Program-made: the position numbers and the translations under genes
The notes under the pieces: model-generated
What the model saw: only the letters and a program-made list of their open reading frames with translations
What the model was told of the DNA's origin: nothing
Database searches by the model: none
Part shown: positions 35,325 through 43,199 of the stretch, piece after piece
Numbering within the stretch: the stretch's first letter is position 1
Layout: each line of letters starts with the position of its first letter
NCBI GenBank assembly: GCA_905234265.1
Contig: CAJOHJ010000008.1
Coordinates: forward strand, 52,941-116,940
Direction: 5' to 3'
From: an uncultured Prevotella sp.
GTDB lineage: Bacteria > Bacteroidota > Bacteroidia > Bacteroidales > Bacteroidaceae
DNA: 64,000 nucleotides

Positions 35325-35942
35325 CTATGCACTGTGAATTATGTCCTTCGGACCGTGGATTTTCTTAATAACCTTTGCAGGCACTCCTCCGACCACGCAT
35401 CCGTCGGGAACGTCCTTTGTGACTACGGCTCCCGCCGCGACGACGCAATGGCTGCCAATGCTGACGCCTGGCAGCACCACCGCATTGGCGCCAATCCACA
35501 CGTCGTCGCCAATGGTTACGGGCCGTGTGCTTACGCCCTGCTGGTCGATGCGCAGTGTGGCATCGTCGAAGTTGTGGTTGAGGGCCGTCACCACTATGCC
35601 CTGTGCCAGGTTGACGTGCGAGCCTATGCTTACGGGGCCAATCACCGTGCAGTGTATTCCGATGCGTGTGTAGTCGCCGATGACGACGTCGCCGACGGCA
35701 TTGTTTATGCAGCAGAACGACTCCACCACGCTCCTTCGCCCCAGCGAGAAGAGCCTGTAGGGCGGCGTGTCCATGCGCGCGCTCCAGTAGATTTTAGAGC
35801 CGTGGCCGCGGTGCTGGTATAATGGGCTGAGCAGTCGCACGTACCACCGTGGGCGTGCGTCGCGCTGGTTCATCACCATGTAGTCGATGGCGCGCTTCAG
35901 CCGTGGCGATGCTGTCAGTTTTGAACGGAGAGAGTTAAACAT
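35325..35942 (-). CDS. Hexapeptide-repeat acetyltransferase (WcaF/maltose O-acetyltransferase-like)
   Basis: 205 residues from the ATG at 35942 ([10 protein letters not shown]); the frame extends further upstream through repetitive sequence but without a credible start. Left-handed beta-helix repeats from about residue 85 ([52 protein letters not shown]) and the PAKVIKKI ending typify LbH acyltransferases that O-acetylate a sugar. Located between two glycosyltransferase genes; substrate likely a surface glycan. Confidence 0.85.
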   Translation of the reverse strand: MFNSLRSKLTASPRLKRAIDYMVMNQRDARPRWYVRLLSPLYQHRGHGSKIYWSARMDTPPYRLFSLGRRSVVESFCCINNAVGDVVIGDYTRIGIHCTVIGPVSIGSHVNLAQGIVVTALNHNFDDATLRIDQQGVSTRPVTIGDDVWIGANAVVLPGVSIGSHCVVAAGAVVTKDVPDGCVVGGVPAKVIKKIHGPKDIIHSA

Positions 35943-36054
35943 TGGCTTTGAACTGTTAACTGTTGACTTTGGACTCTTTGGCTTGAGCTTTGAGACTATA
36001 ATTTCACCACAGAGACACAGAGGCACAGAGTTATAATTTATTTTTTAATTGTTC
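35943..36054. repeat. Low-complexity intergenic spacer (GTTAACTGTT and CACAGAG motifs)
   Basis: AACTGTTAACTGTTGAC and CACAGAGACACAGAGGCACAG are near-tandem short motifs. Similar TTAACTATTAACT text occurs at 35281-35340 and GTGAATAGTG text at 23500-23650. These look like dispersed simple sequences rather than coding DNA. Confidence 0.5.
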
Positions 36055-37218
36055 TTAACTATGAACTGCAAACACCTTTTCCCACTGTCCGATGATGTTG
36101 TCGAGGTCGAACCGCTTGGAAATCTCAATGGCCTGTTGCGATTTTTCGTTCCATTCCAGACGGGTGGCGGCAAGCATCTGGCGCGCGAGTCCGTTGACGT
36201 CGCCGTTGATATAGTACATGCCGAAATCGCCCATTATCTCCTTGCTGGTCGGCAGGTCCGACGATATTACCGGCAGTCCGTGAGCCATGGCCTCCACCAG
36301 CACGAGGCCGAAGCCTTCCCAGCGCGAGCTGAGCACATAGACCTGCGCTGCGCTGTAGTATTGCTGGATGTTGTTGGTGAATGGGTGGATGGTTATGCGG
36401 TCTTGCAGTTTGTATTTCCTGATAAGCTCACGGTACATAGGCTCTTCGACGCCCTCGCCGACGATGTCGAGAGTCCACTCGCCGTCTTGCTGGGCAAACA
36501 GGCGGAAGGCTTCTATCAGCAGGTCGAAGCCCTTGTGCAGCCGCGAGAAGCGGCCCACGGCGAGGAAGCGCTTGCCGGTGCCTGTTGCGGCAGTGCCTGG
36601 CACGAGAGTCAGTGGATTGTAGATGACCGTCGTAGGGAAGCTGTACTTGCCGGCATCGAACTTGCAGAGCACCACCGTTGCGTCGAGCTTGGCCATCTGC
36701 AGCTCGTAGTGCTTCTGCAGCTCAGGGCCTATGTAGAGCGACTTCTTCCCGAAGAGGGCTTCGTAACTGTTGTGAATCCAGCCTATCAGCGTCACTCCCG
36801 GCAACTGTCTGCGGCATGCCGCCAGGCGTACAGCCAGAGGGGCATGCACGCCAATGATGACGTCGTAGCCGCCGGCCTGCAATTCTCTGGCCAATGCGTT
36901 GCGCTTTTCCGAGGGGAATGAGCTGTGGCTGTAGATGTCGGACGTGAGTCGCGTCTGTGGCAGTTTTCTTCTGAAGAGATAGCTGTATGCCTTGCAGAGG
37001 AAAACCTTCCATCGCGGCGTTTCGGGATAGGCAAAGAAACGGTAGCTGATGTCGGCCTCATGAAGGCCGTAGAAAGACGTGTCGAGAGCTTCCGGCTTGT
37101 CGAAGGTTACGATGGTCACGCTGTTGCTTGCCGCCAGCCGCTTGGCGATGACGGCAGTAACCCGCTGTACACCTCCGATGGAGAATATAGAGTCTGTCAG
37201 GAAGCAAACCTTTCTCAT
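36055..37218 (-). CDS. Glycosyltransferase family 4
   Basis: 387 residues. N-terminal Rossmann half begins MRKVCFLTDSIFSIGGVQRV (the GG motif of GT4 enzymes); C-terminal half has KRFLAVGRFSRLHKGFDLL, IHPFTNNIQQYYSAAQVYVL and the retaining-GT motif SSRWEGFGLVLVEAMAHGLP with the two conserved Glu residues. Similar enzymes add galactose or N-acetylhexosamines to lipid-linked glycans. In the surface polysaccharide run 34158-39231. Confidence 0.9.
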   Translation of the reverse strand: MRKVCFLTDSIFSIGGVQRVTAVIAKRLAASNSVTIVTFDKPEALDTSFYGLHEADISYRFFAYPETPRWKVFLCKAYSYLFRRKLPQTRLTSDIYSHSSFPSEKRNALARELQAGGYDVIIGVHAPLAVRLAACRRQLPGVTLIGWIHNSYEALFGKKSLYIGPELQKHYELQMAKLDATVVLCKFDAGKYSFPTTVIYNPLTLVPGTAATGTGKRFLAVGRFSRLHKGFDLLIEAFRLFAQQDGEWTLDIVGEGVEEPMYRELIRKYKLQDRITIHPFTNNIQQYYSAAQVYVLSSRWEGFGLVLVEAMAHGLPVISSDLPTSKEIMGDFGMYYINGDVNGLARQMLAATRLEWNEKSQQAIEISKRFDLDNIIGQWEKVFAVHS

Positions 37219-37263
37219 GAAAAATGTGCTTGCGGCCCTGCCTTGTCAGAGACTGGCGGCCGT

Positions 37264-39231
37264 TTAGTGGTCTAACTGTTCGTAGACGGAGTTGTTCGAC
37301 TTGTATTCTGGCACAATCTCCTTCATCTTCTTCACTGTCGCCATGTTGTCGTCGTTCTTGGCAATGGCTATCAGCTGCTCTATCTGGTTGCGCACTTCTT
37401 CGTACTCGTATTCTCGCACGGAGGCTATGCGTATCTTGTCGTGGAATGTCGGCTTTGTGCCTTCCAGCTCGTTGAGCACTTCCTCGTAGAGTTTTTCACC
37501 CTCGCGCAGGCCGGTGTATTTTATTTCCACGTTCTTGGCTCCAGACAACTGTATCATGCGCTTCGCCAAATCGGCAATCTTTACAGGCTTGCCCATGTCG
37601 AAGACGAATATCTCGCCGCCGTTGCCCTTAGTGCCTGCCTCCAGCACCAGCTTGCAGGCCTCGGGGATGAGCATGAAGAAGCGCACTATGCGCTCGTCGG
37701 TGACCGTCACTGGACCGCCTTTCCTTATCTGCTCCTTGAACAATGGGATTACCGAGCCGTTGCTGCCCAGCACGTTGCCGAAGCGCGTGGTTACGAACTG
37801 CGTGTGGCTGACATAGCCGGCGCCCTTTTTCAGCTGTTCGGTAGCCTTGGCGTGCAGCATGCTGTTGAGGCTCTGCACGTAGATTTCGCAGATGCGCTTT
37901 GAGCAGCCCATAACGTTTGTGGGGTTGACGGCCTTGTCGGTGGACACCATGACAAACTTCTTCACACCGTACTTCACGCTGAGGTCGGCAATGACTTTCG
38001 TGCCGTAGATGTTGTTGTGGACAGCCTCCGACGGGTTGTCCTCCATCATTGGCACGTGCTTGTATGCGGCAGCGTGGAAGACGTAGTCGGGCTTGAAGTC
38101 GGCGAAGATGTGTTCCATGCGTCCCTCGTTGCAGATACTGGTGACGACGGTGTGAGCCTTGATGTCCGGATATTCATTGTGCATCATCAGTCTGATGTCG
38201 TGTTCCGGCGTCTCAGCCTGGTCGATGAGCATCATCTGTTCGGGCTTGAAGAGTGCTATCTGGCGCACCATTTCCGAGCCAATGCTGCCGGCCGATCCGG
38301 TTATCAGCACTCTCTTTCCGGTGAGCAGCTCGCCGACTGACTTCATGTCTACGCTGATTTCCTGTCGTGGCAGCAGGTCTTCCACCGACACCTCGTTGAT
38401 CTGCATCGACGCGATGTCGTCTTCAGTCAGCTGGCCGTCATTTGTGGCGGCCTCCTTTATCTGCTGTGTCATGAAAATCTTGCAGCCAGCGCCTATCAGC
38501 ACGTTCTGCATGGTCTGGTTGTTGCGGAACTCATCGATGCGCAGGGGGCTTACAAGAATGGCCTCGATGTGGTTTTTCTTTATGATGGCTTTCAGATTGT
38601 CGTCGGAGTTGTAGACCTTTTCGCCCATCAGACGCATATGCTTGGCGCGCTTGTCGTGGGATATGAAGCCTTCAAGTATGAACCTCTTGGGATTTTGCGA
38701 GCGTATGTTCTTGGCAAGTCCCACGCCGCCGGAGAGTGCGCCGTAGATGAGTACGCGCATGGCTCTGTTGGTGGAGAACGACACGTCGTAGAGTGCTTTC
38801 ACGATAACCCTCATGCCCCACATGACGGCTGTGGCCATGAGGAACATGACGAGTGTCTCCGTCTGGTTGAGCGCGCTAAGCTGTGCAATGCCGAAATGCT
38901 CAGCCACCAGCGACAGCACGAGGGCCAGCACCAGCGTCAGCGCGCTGGCATAGGCTACGCGCAGCAGGTCGACGAACGACGAGAAGCGCACCACACCCGA
39001 ATAGGTGCTGAACAACCTGGCGCCGATGAAGCTAAGGCAGACGTAGGCCAGCAGCGTCAGCAGCACGTTCTCGCGATGGTCAATAAGCACCATCGTCTTG
39101 TTGAAGAGCCAGTAAGTGAATACGCCAGAAAGGAATATTATCAAACAGTCGAAAATCAGTATACACCAGTAAGGCAGCGAATTCTTGCTGAAATACCAGC
39201 TGAGAAAGTTTCTAACAGTTCTTGTAACCAT
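37264..39231 (-). CDS. Membrane-bound nucleotide-sugar 4,6-dehydratase, CapD/WbpM/PglF type
   Basis: 655 residues. Four transmembrane helices (about 15-125, e.g. WCILIFDCLIIFLSGVFTYW), an intermediate Rossmann-like domain (RVLIYGALSGGVGLAKNI), then the catalytic SDR domain from about residue 295 with GSAGSIGSEMVRQ, the FHAAAYKHVPMMED region and FVMVSTDKAVNPTNVMG. WbpM/PglF convert UDP-GlcNAc to UDP-4-keto-6-deoxy sugar at the inner membrane, the first step to bacillosamine, QuiNAc or FucNAc. First gene of the leftward polysaccharide run, from a TACCTTTG element at 39288-39295. Confidence 0.92.
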   Translation of the reverse strand: MVTRTVRNFLSWYFSKNSLPYWCILIFDCLIIFLSGVFTYWLFNKTMVLIDHRENVLLTLLAYVCLSFIGARLFSTYSGVVRFSSFVDLLRVAYASALTLVLALVLSLVAEHFGIAQLSALNQTETLVMFLMATAVMWGMRVIVKALYDVSFSTNRAMRVLIYGALSGGVGLAKNIRSQNPKRFILEGFISHDKRAKHMRLMGEKVYNSDDNLKAIIKKNHIEAILVSPLRIDEFRNNQTMQNVLIGAGCKIFMTQQIKEAATNDGQLTEDDIASMQINEVSVEDLLPRQEISVDMKSVGELLTGKRVLITGSAGSIGSEMVRQIALFKPEQMMLIDQAETPEHDIRLMMHNEYPDIKAHTVVTSICNEGRMEHIFADFKPDYVFHAAAYKHVPMMEDNPSEAVHNNIYGTKVIADLSVKYGVKKFVMVSTDKAVNPTNVMGCSKRICEIYVQSLNSMLHAKATEQLKKGAGYVSHTQFVTTRFGNVLGSNGSVIPLFKEQIRKGGPVTVTDERIVRFFMLIPEACKLVLEAGTKGNGGEIFVFDMGKPVKIADLAKRMIQLSGAKNVEIKYTGLREGEKLYEEVLNELEGTKPTFHDKIRIASVREYEYEEVRNQIEQLIAIAKNDDNMATVKKMKEIVPEYKSNNSVYEQLDH

Positions 39232-39287
39232 AAATCTATATTATATTTCTGACGCTCGTTGTCAATAAAGTGTTGTCTGTCAACGTG

Positions 39288-39295
39288 CAAAGGTA
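39288..39295 (-). promoter_or_regulatory. TACCTTTG promoter element of the polysaccharide run
   Basis: Minus-strand TAnnTTTG match 57 nt upstream of the CapD-type gene. Confidence 0.65.
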
Positions 39296-39346
39296 TGCTT
39301 TATTTGTGAAAATTCAAAGCAGTATTTAAAATTTTTCAAAAAAAAA

Positions 39347-39377
39347 ACACGCAGGGAATTCATTTTTCTCTGCGTGT
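39347..39377 (-). terminator. Terminator of the M3 peptidase gene
   Basis: ACACGCAG (39347-39354) pairs with CTGCGTGT (39370-39377); on the minus strand the stem is followed by a run of at least nine T. Lies just after the peptidase stop. Confidence 0.85.
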
Positions 39378-39401
39378 TGTTTCAGCCAGTTGATGGCAGG
39401 C

Positions 39402-41519
39402 TTATTTCGCTTTGCCTTTGCCGGGCTTTTTTATCCCGTTGCGCCTGAGCAGGGCGTCGATGGTCGGCTCGCCGCCGCGGAAGCGCTTGTAGAGAGCCAT
39501 TGGGTGCTCGGTGCCGCCGCGCGAGAGGATGTTGTCGCGGAACGACTGGGCGGTCTTCTGGTCGAAGATGCCGTGGCGCTTGAACACTGCGAAGGCGTCG
39601 GCGTCAAGCACTTCGGCCCATTTGTAGCTGTAGTATCCGGCAGCATATCCGCCGGCCATGATGTGCGAGAACTGTACCGTCATGCAAGTGTCGGGCAGCT
39701 GCTCGCCGATGATGGCCTTCTTCCAGGCCTGCTTCTCGAAGCTCACGATGTCTTCGGTGAAAGGCTCTTTCTGTGTGTAGTAGGCCATGTCCAGCAGGCC
39801 GAGGCTGACCTGCCGCAGGCAGGCCGTGGCAACCATGAAGTTGCGGCTCTTGACGATGCGCTCTATCAGCTCGTCGGGCAATGGCTCGCCGGTCTGGTAG
39901 TGGAAGGCAAAGGTGCGCAGGAATTCCTTCTCGACGGAGAAGTTCTCCATGAACTGTGACGGCAATTCCACGAAATCCCACCATACGTTGGTGCCTGAGA
40001 GCGACTCGAAGCGCGTGTTGGCGAACATGCCGTGCAGCGAGTGTCCGAATTCGTGGAGGAATGTCTCTACCTCGCCGAGCGTCAGCAGTGCTGGCTTGTC
40101 GTCGGTGGGCTTGGTTAGGTTCATCACCACGCTGACGTGAGGGCGGATGTTTTTGAATTTTGAATTATCAAGTTCCCAGTGCTGGCCTTTGTATTCTGTC
40201 ATCCACGCGCCGCCTTGCTTGCCCTTGCGCGGATGGAAGTCGGCGTAGAAGACGGCAAGGAAGGAGCCGTCCTTGTCGAACACCTCGTAGGCCTTGACGT
40301 CGGGGTGGTAGACTGGAATGTCGCTGTTCTCCTTGAAGGTGATGCCGTAGAGACGGTTTGCCAGTCCGAAGACGCCCTTGATGACTTTCGACAGTTCGAA
40401 GTATGGTCTGAGCATTTCGGCGTCGATGTTGTATTTCTTCATCTGCAGCTTGTGGGAGTAGAATGCCGTGTCCCAGGGCATCATCTTCGTTTGTGCGGAG
40501 CCGTCTGCTGCTTTCGGGAATGTTTTTCTCAGTTCCTCCCTCTCTTTCAGTGCCGTAGGCTTGTAGGCGTCGATGAGGTCGTCGAGCAGGCGGTAGACGC
40601 CGCGGCTGTTTGAGGCCATGCGGCGGCACAGCACGTAGTCGGCATAGGTCTTGTAGCCCAGCAGCTGCGCAATCTCGCGGCGCAGGTTGACGAGCTGCTG
40701 GCAGATGGCCAGGTTGTTCTCGGAGTTGTCGTGGGTACACAGAGTGTTGCGCGCCATGTACATCTGCTTCCTCAGCTCGCGCTGTGTGGAATAAGTCATG
40801 AACGGCGAGTAGGACGGCATGTCAAGAGTGAATACCCACCCCTGCTTGCCCAGCTCCTTGGCAGTCAGGGCTGCGGCCTCGCGGGCAGTGTCGGGCAGTC
40901 CGTCGAGCTGTGCCTCGTCGGTGATGTGCAGCGAGAAGGCCTTCTGTTCCTTCAGCAGGTTCTGCGAGAACTGCAGCGAGAGCATGGAAGCCTCTTCCGT
41001 GAGCTGGCGCAACCGTTCCTTGCCGGCATCGTCGAGCAATGCGCCGCTGCGCACGAAACCCTGGTAGCAGTTGTCCAGCAGCATTTTCTCCTCCTGTGTC
41101 AGCTGGCGGTGGTGCAGGTGAACGCGGCGGATGCGCTCGAAGAGCCGCGGGTTCAGCCGCACGTCGTTGGCATGCTGTGTGAGCATGGGCTGGATTTTCT
41201 GTGCCAGCGCGTCCATGTCGTCGTTGGTCTCTGCGCTGAGCAGGTTGAAGAACACCGTCGACACACGGCTGAGGAGGTCGTAGTAGCCTTCGTCCTCCTC
41301 GGTGTTGATGATAGTGTTGTCGAAGGTGGGCTTCTCCGGATTGTTGATAGTCTTCTCTATCTGCTCATTGTCGCGGCGGATGCCTTCTATGAAAGCCTCC
41401 TCGAAGTCCTCAAGGCGTATGCGGTCGAAGGGAACCGTGTCGTGTGGGGTGTTGTATGGCACCAGGAAGGGGTTCACTCTCACGTCTTCCGTGGGCTGTG
41501 GGTTGTTGTCTTTGTTCAT
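39402..41519 (-). CDS. M3 family oligopeptidase (peptidyl-dipeptidase Dcp-like)
   Basis: 705 residues from the ATG at 41519 (MNKDNNPQPTEDVRVNPFLV). The zinc site HEFGH is at residues 489-493, with the downstream Glu in the SQFMENF region. Length and the opening NPFLVPYNTPHDTVPFDRI match Dcp/OpdA enzymes that cut short peptides. No signal peptide, so cytoplasmic. A longer frame upstream crosses the promoter TACTTTTG at 41541-41548 and is rejected. Ends with a basic KKPGKGKAK tail. Confidence 0.92.
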   Translation of the reverse strand: MNKDNNPQPTEDVRVNPFLVPYNTPHDTVPFDRIRLEDFEEAFIEGIRRDNEQIEKTINNPEKPTFDNTIINTEEDEGYYDLLSRVSTVFFNLLSAETNDDMDALAQKIQPMLTQHANDVRLNPRLFERIRRVHLHHRQLTQEEKMLLDNCYQGFVRSGALLDDAGKERLRQLTEEASMLSLQFSQNLLKEQKAFSLHITDEAQLDGLPDTAREAAALTAKELGKQGWVFTLDMPSYSPFMTYSTQRELRKQMYMARNTLCTHDNSENNLAICQQLVNLRREIAQLLGYKTYADYVLCRRMASNSRGVYRLLDDLIDAYKPTALKEREELRKTFPKAADGSAQTKMMPWDTAFYSHKLQMKKYNIDAEMLRPYFELSKVIKGVFGLANRLYGITFKENSDIPVYHPDVKAYEVFDKDGSFLAVFYADFHPRKGKQGGAWMTEYKGQHWELDNSKFKNIRPHVSVVMNLTKPTDDKPALLTLGEVETFLHEFGHSLHGMFANTRFESLSGTNVWWDFVELPSQFMENFSVEKEFLRTFAFHYQTGEPLPDELIERIVKSRNFMVATACLRQVSLGLLDMAYYTQKEPFTEDIVSFEKQAWKKAIIGEQLPDTCMTVQFSHIMAGGYAAGYYSYKWAEVLDADAFAVFKRHGIFDQKTAQSFRDNILSRGGTEHPMALYKRFRGGEPTIDALLRRNGIKKPGKGKAK

Positions 41520-41540
41520 GATGGTTTTGTTTTCGGTCAG

Positions 41541-41548
41541 CAAAAGTA
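41541..41548 (-). promoter_or_regulatory. TACTTTTG promoter element for the M3 peptidase
   Basis: Minus-strand TAnnTTTG match 22 nt upstream of ATG 41519. Confidence 0.65.
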
Positions 41549-41688
41549 CTGTATTCTGTAGAAATACTGTCAATCGATTAAAAAGAATTAACGCTTTCCG
41601 CTTGTTTTGCATTCTGCGAGTGCTGCTGCCGAAAGAAAACGAAAAAAATTTGGCCGTTCTCTTTGTTTTCCGTAACTTCGCAGCGTAA

Positions 41689-42717
41689 ATGCAGAAAATG
41701 ATTACAATTCTCGGACCTACGGCTACCGGCAAGACTCCGCTGGCAGTTGCAGTGGCGCGCGCTCTGCCGACGGTGGACGGATCCGTTGGCGGCGAGATTA
41801 TCTCCGCCGACTCGCGGCAGGTCTACAGGCGCATGGACATCGGCACAGGCAAGGACCTGGACGAATACACCGTCAGCGACGCTGGCACAACAGTTACCGT
41901 CCCCTACCATTTGATAGACATTGTTGAGCCGGGTACGAAGTATAATCTTTTCCAGTATCAGCAGGACTTCCAGAGGGCATATAATAATATTGTGGGCCGT
42001 GGCCTGACGCCAATACTCTGCGGCGGCACCGGACTCTACATCGAAGCCGTGCTGAAGGGATACCAGCTGTCGCCGGTGCCTCAGAATCCGGAATTGCGCA
42101 GCCGGCTGGAAGGCAAAAGCCTTGACGAACTGACGCAGATGCTTGCGCAGCTGAAGGCACGCAACGGCTCAGCCATGCACAACACTACCGACGTTGACTC
42201 CTGCCAGCGGGCTATTCGCGCCATCGAGATTGAGACTGCAATTTTGGAGAGCCGGCAGCAGGCTGGCGCGGCAGGGAGTGGGGCAGGGGTCGCTGCGCAG
42301 CCAGCGGCGGATGCTGCATCCCCATATCCCAGGACGTGCGTTCCGCCGATTCCATCATTGATTGTCGGCGTCAGCATCGACCGTGAGGAGCGCCGCCGCA
42401 AGATTACCAACCGCCTGCGTCAGCGACTGGACAACGGCATGATAGACGAAGTCCGCGGACTGCTTGCCGAAGGCATTCCTGCCGCGGATATTCTGTACTA
42501 TGGGCTGGAATACAAGTTTGTCACTGAGTATGTCCTTGGTCGTCTGAGCTATGACGAAATGTTCAGCAGGCTTGAAATCGCCATCCACCAGTTTGCCAAG
42601 CGCCAGATGACGTGGTTCCGCGGCATGGAGCGGCGTGGCTTCTCCATCCGCTGGATAGACGCCATGCTGCCAATGGAAGAAAAAGTCAGGCAGATTATTG
42701 CCATGCTGGGGGAATGA
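41689..42717 (+). CDS. miaA: tRNA dimethylallyltransferase
   Basis: 342 residues. P-loop GPTATGKT (about 8-15), DSRQVYRRMDIGTGK and the CGGTGLYIEAVLKG segment identify MiaA, which prenylates A37 of tRNAs reading UNN codons. The protein is about 30 residues longer than usual because of an Ala/Gly/Pro-rich insertion at about residues 188-220 in front of LIVGVSIDREE. Start may be ATG 41689 or 41698; a TAACTTCG box at 41673-41680, one mismatch from consensus, would give a very short leader. Confidence 0.93.
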   Translation: MQKMITILGPTATGKTPLAVAVARALPTVDGSVGGEIISADSRQVYRRMDIGTGKDLDEYTVSDAGTTVTVPYHLIDIVEPGTKYNLFQYQQDFQRAYNNIVGRGLTPILCGGTGLYIEAVLKGYQLSPVPQNPELRSRLEGKSLDELTQMLAQLKARNGSAMHNTTDVDSCQRAIRAIEIETAILESRQQAGAAGSGAGVAAQPAADAASPYPRTCVPPIPSLIVGVSIDREERRRKITNRLRQRLDNGMIDEVRGLLAEGIPAADILYYGLEYKFVTEYVLGRLSYDEMFSRLEIAIHQFAKRQMTWFRGMERRGFSIRWIDAMLPMEEKVRQIIAMLGE

Positions 42718-42773
42718 AGCACACATTTATTATTATTTAGCAGAAAATTTTCTTTTTTCCCTTCCCTTATTAA

Positions 42774-42781
42774 TACCTTTG
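42774..42781 (+). promoter_or_regulatory. TACCTTTG promoter element abutting a GTG start
   Basis: The element ends 4 nt before GTG 42786, so the transcript would be leaderless or nearly so. It drives the putative metal-uptake operon 42786-45872. Confidence 0.6.
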
Positions 42782-42785
42782 CAGC

Positions 42786-43130
42786 GTGAACACGAAAACT
42801 AAGAGAAGGCTTTTTGCATGGCTGCTGTTGGCGGTATTTGTGCCAATGGTAGTGGTTTCGTCGCTTCACATTCACAGCAGCAACCAGATTAGGCAGACAG
42901 AATGCTCAGAGTGCGTCCATCATCATTGTAATGGACACCTTGGGCAGCTGATGACTTCGCAGCATGCCTGCGTGGTGTGCCAGTTTCTGACGCTGGCTTT
43001 CGTTGCTGCGTGTGCTTCTGTATTTTCTTTCTGCTTTTCAGAGCCATCGGGCAGTCTTGCCCAGTGGCAGCAGCCACTGTCGCTGCGTGGCGGCGGCATT
43101 GCGAGTCTGCGTGCACCGCCGGCTTGCTGA
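42786..43130 (+). CDS. Small His/Cys-rich membrane protein upstream of a TonB receptor
   Basis: 114 residues from GTG 42786; no in-frame ATG is earlier than residue 21. Two hydrophobic segments (RLFAWLLLAVFVPMVVVSS, about 8-26, and VCQFLTLAFVAACASVFSF, about 63-81) enclose a loop with HIH, CSECVHHHCNGH, H and CVVC, clear potential metal ligands. Position directly before a TonB-dependent receptor and a DUF4625 lipoprotein suggests a role in sensing or handling zinc, copper or a similar metal; this is inference. No family recognised with certainty. Confidence 0.65.
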   Translation: MNTKTKRRLFAWLLLAVFVPMVVVSSLHIHSSNQIRQTECSECVHHHCNGHLGQLMTSQHACVVCQFLTLAFVAACASVFSFCFSEPSGSLAQWQQPLSLRGGGIASLRAPPAC

Positions 43131-43199
43131 AGACATGCACGCCGGCAGCGGACATGCCGGCAGAGAAAGAAAGTTTTATAGGATACACACGCAATCAGT

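Noticed and set aside
41520..41732. N-terminal extension of the M3 peptidase
   Set aside because: It crosses the promoter at 41541 and lacks family similarity; ATG 41519 gives the normal length.
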